Source of the DNA: UM-FILTER-47-13 sp964445195
Lineage (GTDB): Bacteria; Pseudomonadota; Alphaproteobacteria; Micavibrionales; Micavibrionaceae
NCBI GenBank assembly: GCA_964445195.1
Contig: CAYUKA010000041.1
Coordinates: 1-14,828, forward strand
DNA: 14,828 nucleotides
Reading direction: 5' to 3'
Both the position numbers and the translations under genes were made by a program. Below the pieces are notes generated by a model that was not told the origin of the DNA, did not search any database, and worked only from the letters and a program-made list of their open reading frames with translations. Below, piece after piece: positions 13,129-14,828 of this stretch. The number at the start of each line of letters is the position of its first letter. The stretch's first letter is position 1.

Positions 13129-13644
13129 ATGTCAAATAAACGAATCTCCCATGCGATTATAATGTTGTCTTTTATCTGTCTGGTCCTGACGCTGGTGGCG
13201 ATCGGGGCGCAGGCGAATGATGAGGCGCTGCCGCAGCCGGTGACGATCAATAACGGGGCCGGCAATAACGGGGCCGGGTTACCAGCCGCGTCCGCGGATG
13301 CTGATAACCCGCTGCTTGATCTGGTGCGCCAGCAGCTTGAGGCGATCAAGGAGCGCGATGCTGATCTGGCTTTTTCCTACACGACCGGCAAATTGCACGA
13401 CCGTTTCGATACGCCGCGCGCGTTTCTCAATCATATGCGGTTCGAGTCGCGCCCGCTCTACAACCATGAGAGCGTTGAGTTCATCAGCCAGAACATGATT
13501 GATAATGGCGCCGTCTTGCGGGTGCGTGTACATGATCGCGACCATGATCCTGTAACGGTCATTTACCGCTTGATTGAAGGTGAAGACGGCCGCTGGCTGA
13601 TTGACTCGTTTGCCGTGCTTGATTTCGAAGCCGACCCTGTCTGA
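13129..13644 (+). CDS. Secreted DUF4864 protein
   Basis: The 171-aa protein has an N-terminal signal peptide (residues 1-29, cut after AIGAQA). A low-complexity linker follows, with a doubled NNGAG unit. The DUF4864 domain is at about 60-168: VRQQLEAIKERDADLAFSYT, FDTPRAFLNHM, then a beta-rich end with VIYRLIEGEDGRWLIDSFAV. This NTF2-like family is common in alphaproteobacteria and has no known function; it probably acts in the periplasm. It is divergent from DUF1223 and convergent with the channel gene. Confidence 0.82.
   Translation: MSNKRISHAIIMLSFICLVLTLVAIGAQANDEALPQPVTINNGAGNNGAGLPAASADADNPLLDLVRQQLEAIKERDADLAFSYTTGKLHDRFDTPRAFLNHMRFESRPLYNHESVEFISQNMIDNGAVLRVRVHDRDHDPVTVIYRLIEGEDGRWLIDSFAVLDFEADPV
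13249..13277 (+). repeat. Two 14-bp direct repeats in the DUF4864 linker
   Basis: AATAACGGGGCCGG occurs at 13249-13262 and 13264-13277, a 15-bp period that keeps frame and encodes NNGAG twice. It is probably slippage within a disordered linker. Confidence 0.7.
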
Positions 13645-13660
13645 TCACAAGTCCCAATAT

Positions 13661-14509
13661 TCATTTTTTCAGCAGGGATTTAATCTCCGATAAGTCGCTT
13701 CGCAACGTATCGATTTCATTGCGTAGCCCTTCTGTCTCCGCAGCGACGAAGTCCTTGACGCCTTTGCCTTCTTCCTCGAAATCATGGACGATGTCCATCG
13801 CGTCGACAATGATACCGACAAACAGGTTCAGCACGGCGAAGCTGGTGACAATGATAAAGAGCACGAAATACAGCCACGCCCACGGGAACAGGGCGATGGT
13901 CGGTTGCGCGATATCCGGCCAGTCCTCCAGCGTCATCACCTGGAACAGCGTGTACATCGAGCGCTGCAGCGAGCCGAACAGACTTTGCATCTGCGGGTCC
14001 GGGTGGGCGCCGAAGACGGTCGTGGCGACGACGGCGGCTATGTAAAAGATAATCGCCATAATGCCCATGATTGAGGCCATGCCGGGCACGGCGCTGAACA
14101 GCGCCGAGATCACCCGCCGCATCGACGGAACGATCGACATGATCCGCAGCACCCGGAAAATTCGTAAGGTTCGCAGCACCGTTACCGCGGCGCCGACGGA
14201 AACCAGCGAACCGCCGATAATGATGAAATCAAACACGTTCCAGCCGTCACGGAAAAACGAGGCGCGGTAGAGATAGAGCTTCAGGCATATCTCGATGACG
14301 AAGATAATCAGGATGACAAAGTCGAGCGTGTGCAGGATCTTGCCGTATTGCTCATCAATGCGGGGATAGGTCTCAATGCCCAGTATCGCTGCATTGAGAA
14401 TAATCAGCCCGGCAATGAAAGACACAAAACGCGGGTGCTCGACAAAGGCCGCGACCCGGCCGCGCAGGCCGGTGAAGGTGACATTTTCCAGATTGGCCGG
14501 GCGGACCAT
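13661..14509 (-). CDS. Bacterial voltage-gated cation channel (NaChBac/NaV family)
   Basis: This is a 282-aa inner-membrane ion channel subunit that would form tetramers. The voltage sensor has S1 at about 26-46, S2 at 62-80, S3 at 91-107 and S4 at 109-127, with four arginines at every third residue (113, 116, 119, 122). The pore has S5 at about 140-166, a selectivity filter TLEDWPD (193-199) and S6 at 211-236. A C-terminal coiled coil at about 255-281 (heptads LRNEIDTLRSDLSEIKSLL) is the usual tetramerisation segment. The known sodium channels have TLESW followed by small residues; this filter has two extra acidic residues, so calcium permeation is possible. The start is supported by AAGGA about 7 nt upstream. 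It is convergent with DUF4864. Confidence 0.93.
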   Translation of the reverse strand: MVRPANLENVTFTGLRGRVAAFVEHPRFVSFIAGLIILNAAILGIETYPRIDEQYGKILHTLDFVILIIFVIEICLKLYLYRASFFRDGWNVFDFIIIGGSLVSVGAAVTVLRTLRIFRVLRIMSIVPSMRRVISALFSAVPGMASIMGIMAIIFYIAAVVATTVFGAHPDPQMQSLFGSLQRSMYTLFQVMTLEDWPDIAQPTIALFPWAWLYFVLFIIVTSFAVLNLFVGIIVDAMDIVHDFEEEGKGVKDFVAAETEGLRNEIDTLRSDLSEIKSLLKK

Positions 14510-14600
14510 TGATTTTCCTTCGCTTTGACTTTTTTATTATTCTATTTATTGTCTGATATCTTAAGCAGAACTTTAATACGCAAAAAAGGGCTTTTTGGCA

Positions 14601-14828
14601 ATGCGCATGGATTTTCCGGTTTCATGGGAAGAGTTGCACCGTAACGGCAAGGCGCTGGCCTGGCGGCTGGTCGATATCGCACCGTCCGGCGGGTGGCAGG
14701 GGGTGATCGGTATTACCCGCGGCGGGCTGGTGCCGGCCTGTATCGTCGCGCGGGAGCTGGATATCAAGCTGATTGAGACATTTTGTATTTCATCCTACGA
14801 CCACAAGGATCAGCGCGAGGCGCGGATT
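14601..14828 (+). CDS. gpt: Xanthine phosphoribosyltransferase, 5' part (cut by window edge)
   Basis: Seventy-six residues are visible, about half of a typical Gpt of about 150-170 aa. Gpt transfers phosphoribose from PRPP to xanthine or guanine in purine salvage. Recognisable are FPVSWEELHRNGKALAWRL at the N-terminus and VIGITRGGLVPACIVARELD (about 35-54), then IETFCISSYD, all matching Gpt rather than Hpt. The PRPP-binding loop lies beyond the edge. A second ATG two codons later (14607) is also possible. A TTGACT at 14525-14530 upstream could be a -35, but I see no good -10. The gene is divergent from the channel gene. Confidence 0.88.
   Translation, partial: MRMDFPVSWEELHRNGKALAWRLVDIAPSGGWQGVIGITRGGLVPACIVARELDIKLIETFCISSYDHKDQREARI

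Noticed and set aside
14525..14553. TTGACT and following AT-rich tract as a gpt promoter.
   Set aside because: No acceptable -10 at 16-18 bp spacing.
1..14828. CRISPR arrays, insertion sequences, toxin-antitoxin pairs, rRNA genes.
   Set aside because: No spaced repeat array, no transposase, no recognisable toxin-antitoxin pair and no rRNA sequence was seen; the only tandem array is the three iterons.

Overview
The window looks like chromosome of an alphaproteobacterium, probably a non-model or deep-branching lineage. The evidence is the protein families present: DUF2924 beside a serine recombinase, a DUF6362-like protein, DUF1223, DUF4864, and RlmB and PolA of alphaproteobacterial type. I cannot name the genus. 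Family names come from recalled sequence patterns, not from a search.

Positions 1-4746 are the right-hand part of an integrated mobile element (prophage or integrative element) that continues off the left edge. It is visibly AT-richer than the rest, all its genes lie on the minus strand, and it abuts the 3' end of a tRNA-Tyr gene. It holds two gene blocks. The first, nearest the tRNA, is a tight four-gene operon: a 71-aa protein, DUF2924, a serine recombinase and a KorB/ParB-like HTH protein. The second is an RNA polymerase sigma-like factor followed by an 80-aa protein, a DUF6362-like protein and a winged-helix initiator-like protein, the last three joined by ATGA overlaps. Two signals stand out. 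(a) The initiator-like gene contains what looks like a replication origin: three 24-bp iterons, two perfect consensus DnaA boxes as an inverted pair, and a T/A-rich tract. (b) The same two-part motif, CTTCGTCATT-N13-TTGTACCGGC, lies 31-35 bp upstream of the first gene of both multi-gene blocks. It has the layout of a promoter and is a candidate target of the element's own sigma factor. If both readings hold, the element uses one sigma factor to switch on its recombinase and its replication initiator together. A perfect 24-bp palindrome with a 2-bp centre (4534-4557) is a candidate crossover site or operator.

Positions 4747-8304 hold tRNA-Tyr with its own promoter, a 62-aa ORFan, rlmB (23S rRNA 2'-O-methyltransferase) and three proteins I do not recognise. 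These are a membrane protein, a 235-aa protein built from a duplicated 58-residue unit, and a 124-aa minus-strand protein.

Positions 8305-14828 are GC-rich housekeeping and accessory chromosome: a complete three-domain DNA polymerase I; a convergent operon of a secreted DUF1223 thioredoxin-like protein and an FAD-dependent sarcosine/N-methyltryptophan oxidase-type enzyme; a secreted DUF4864 protein; a bacterial voltage-gated cation channel with an unusually acidic filter (TLEDWPD); and the start of a Gpt-type xanthine phosphoribosyltransferase cut by the window edge.
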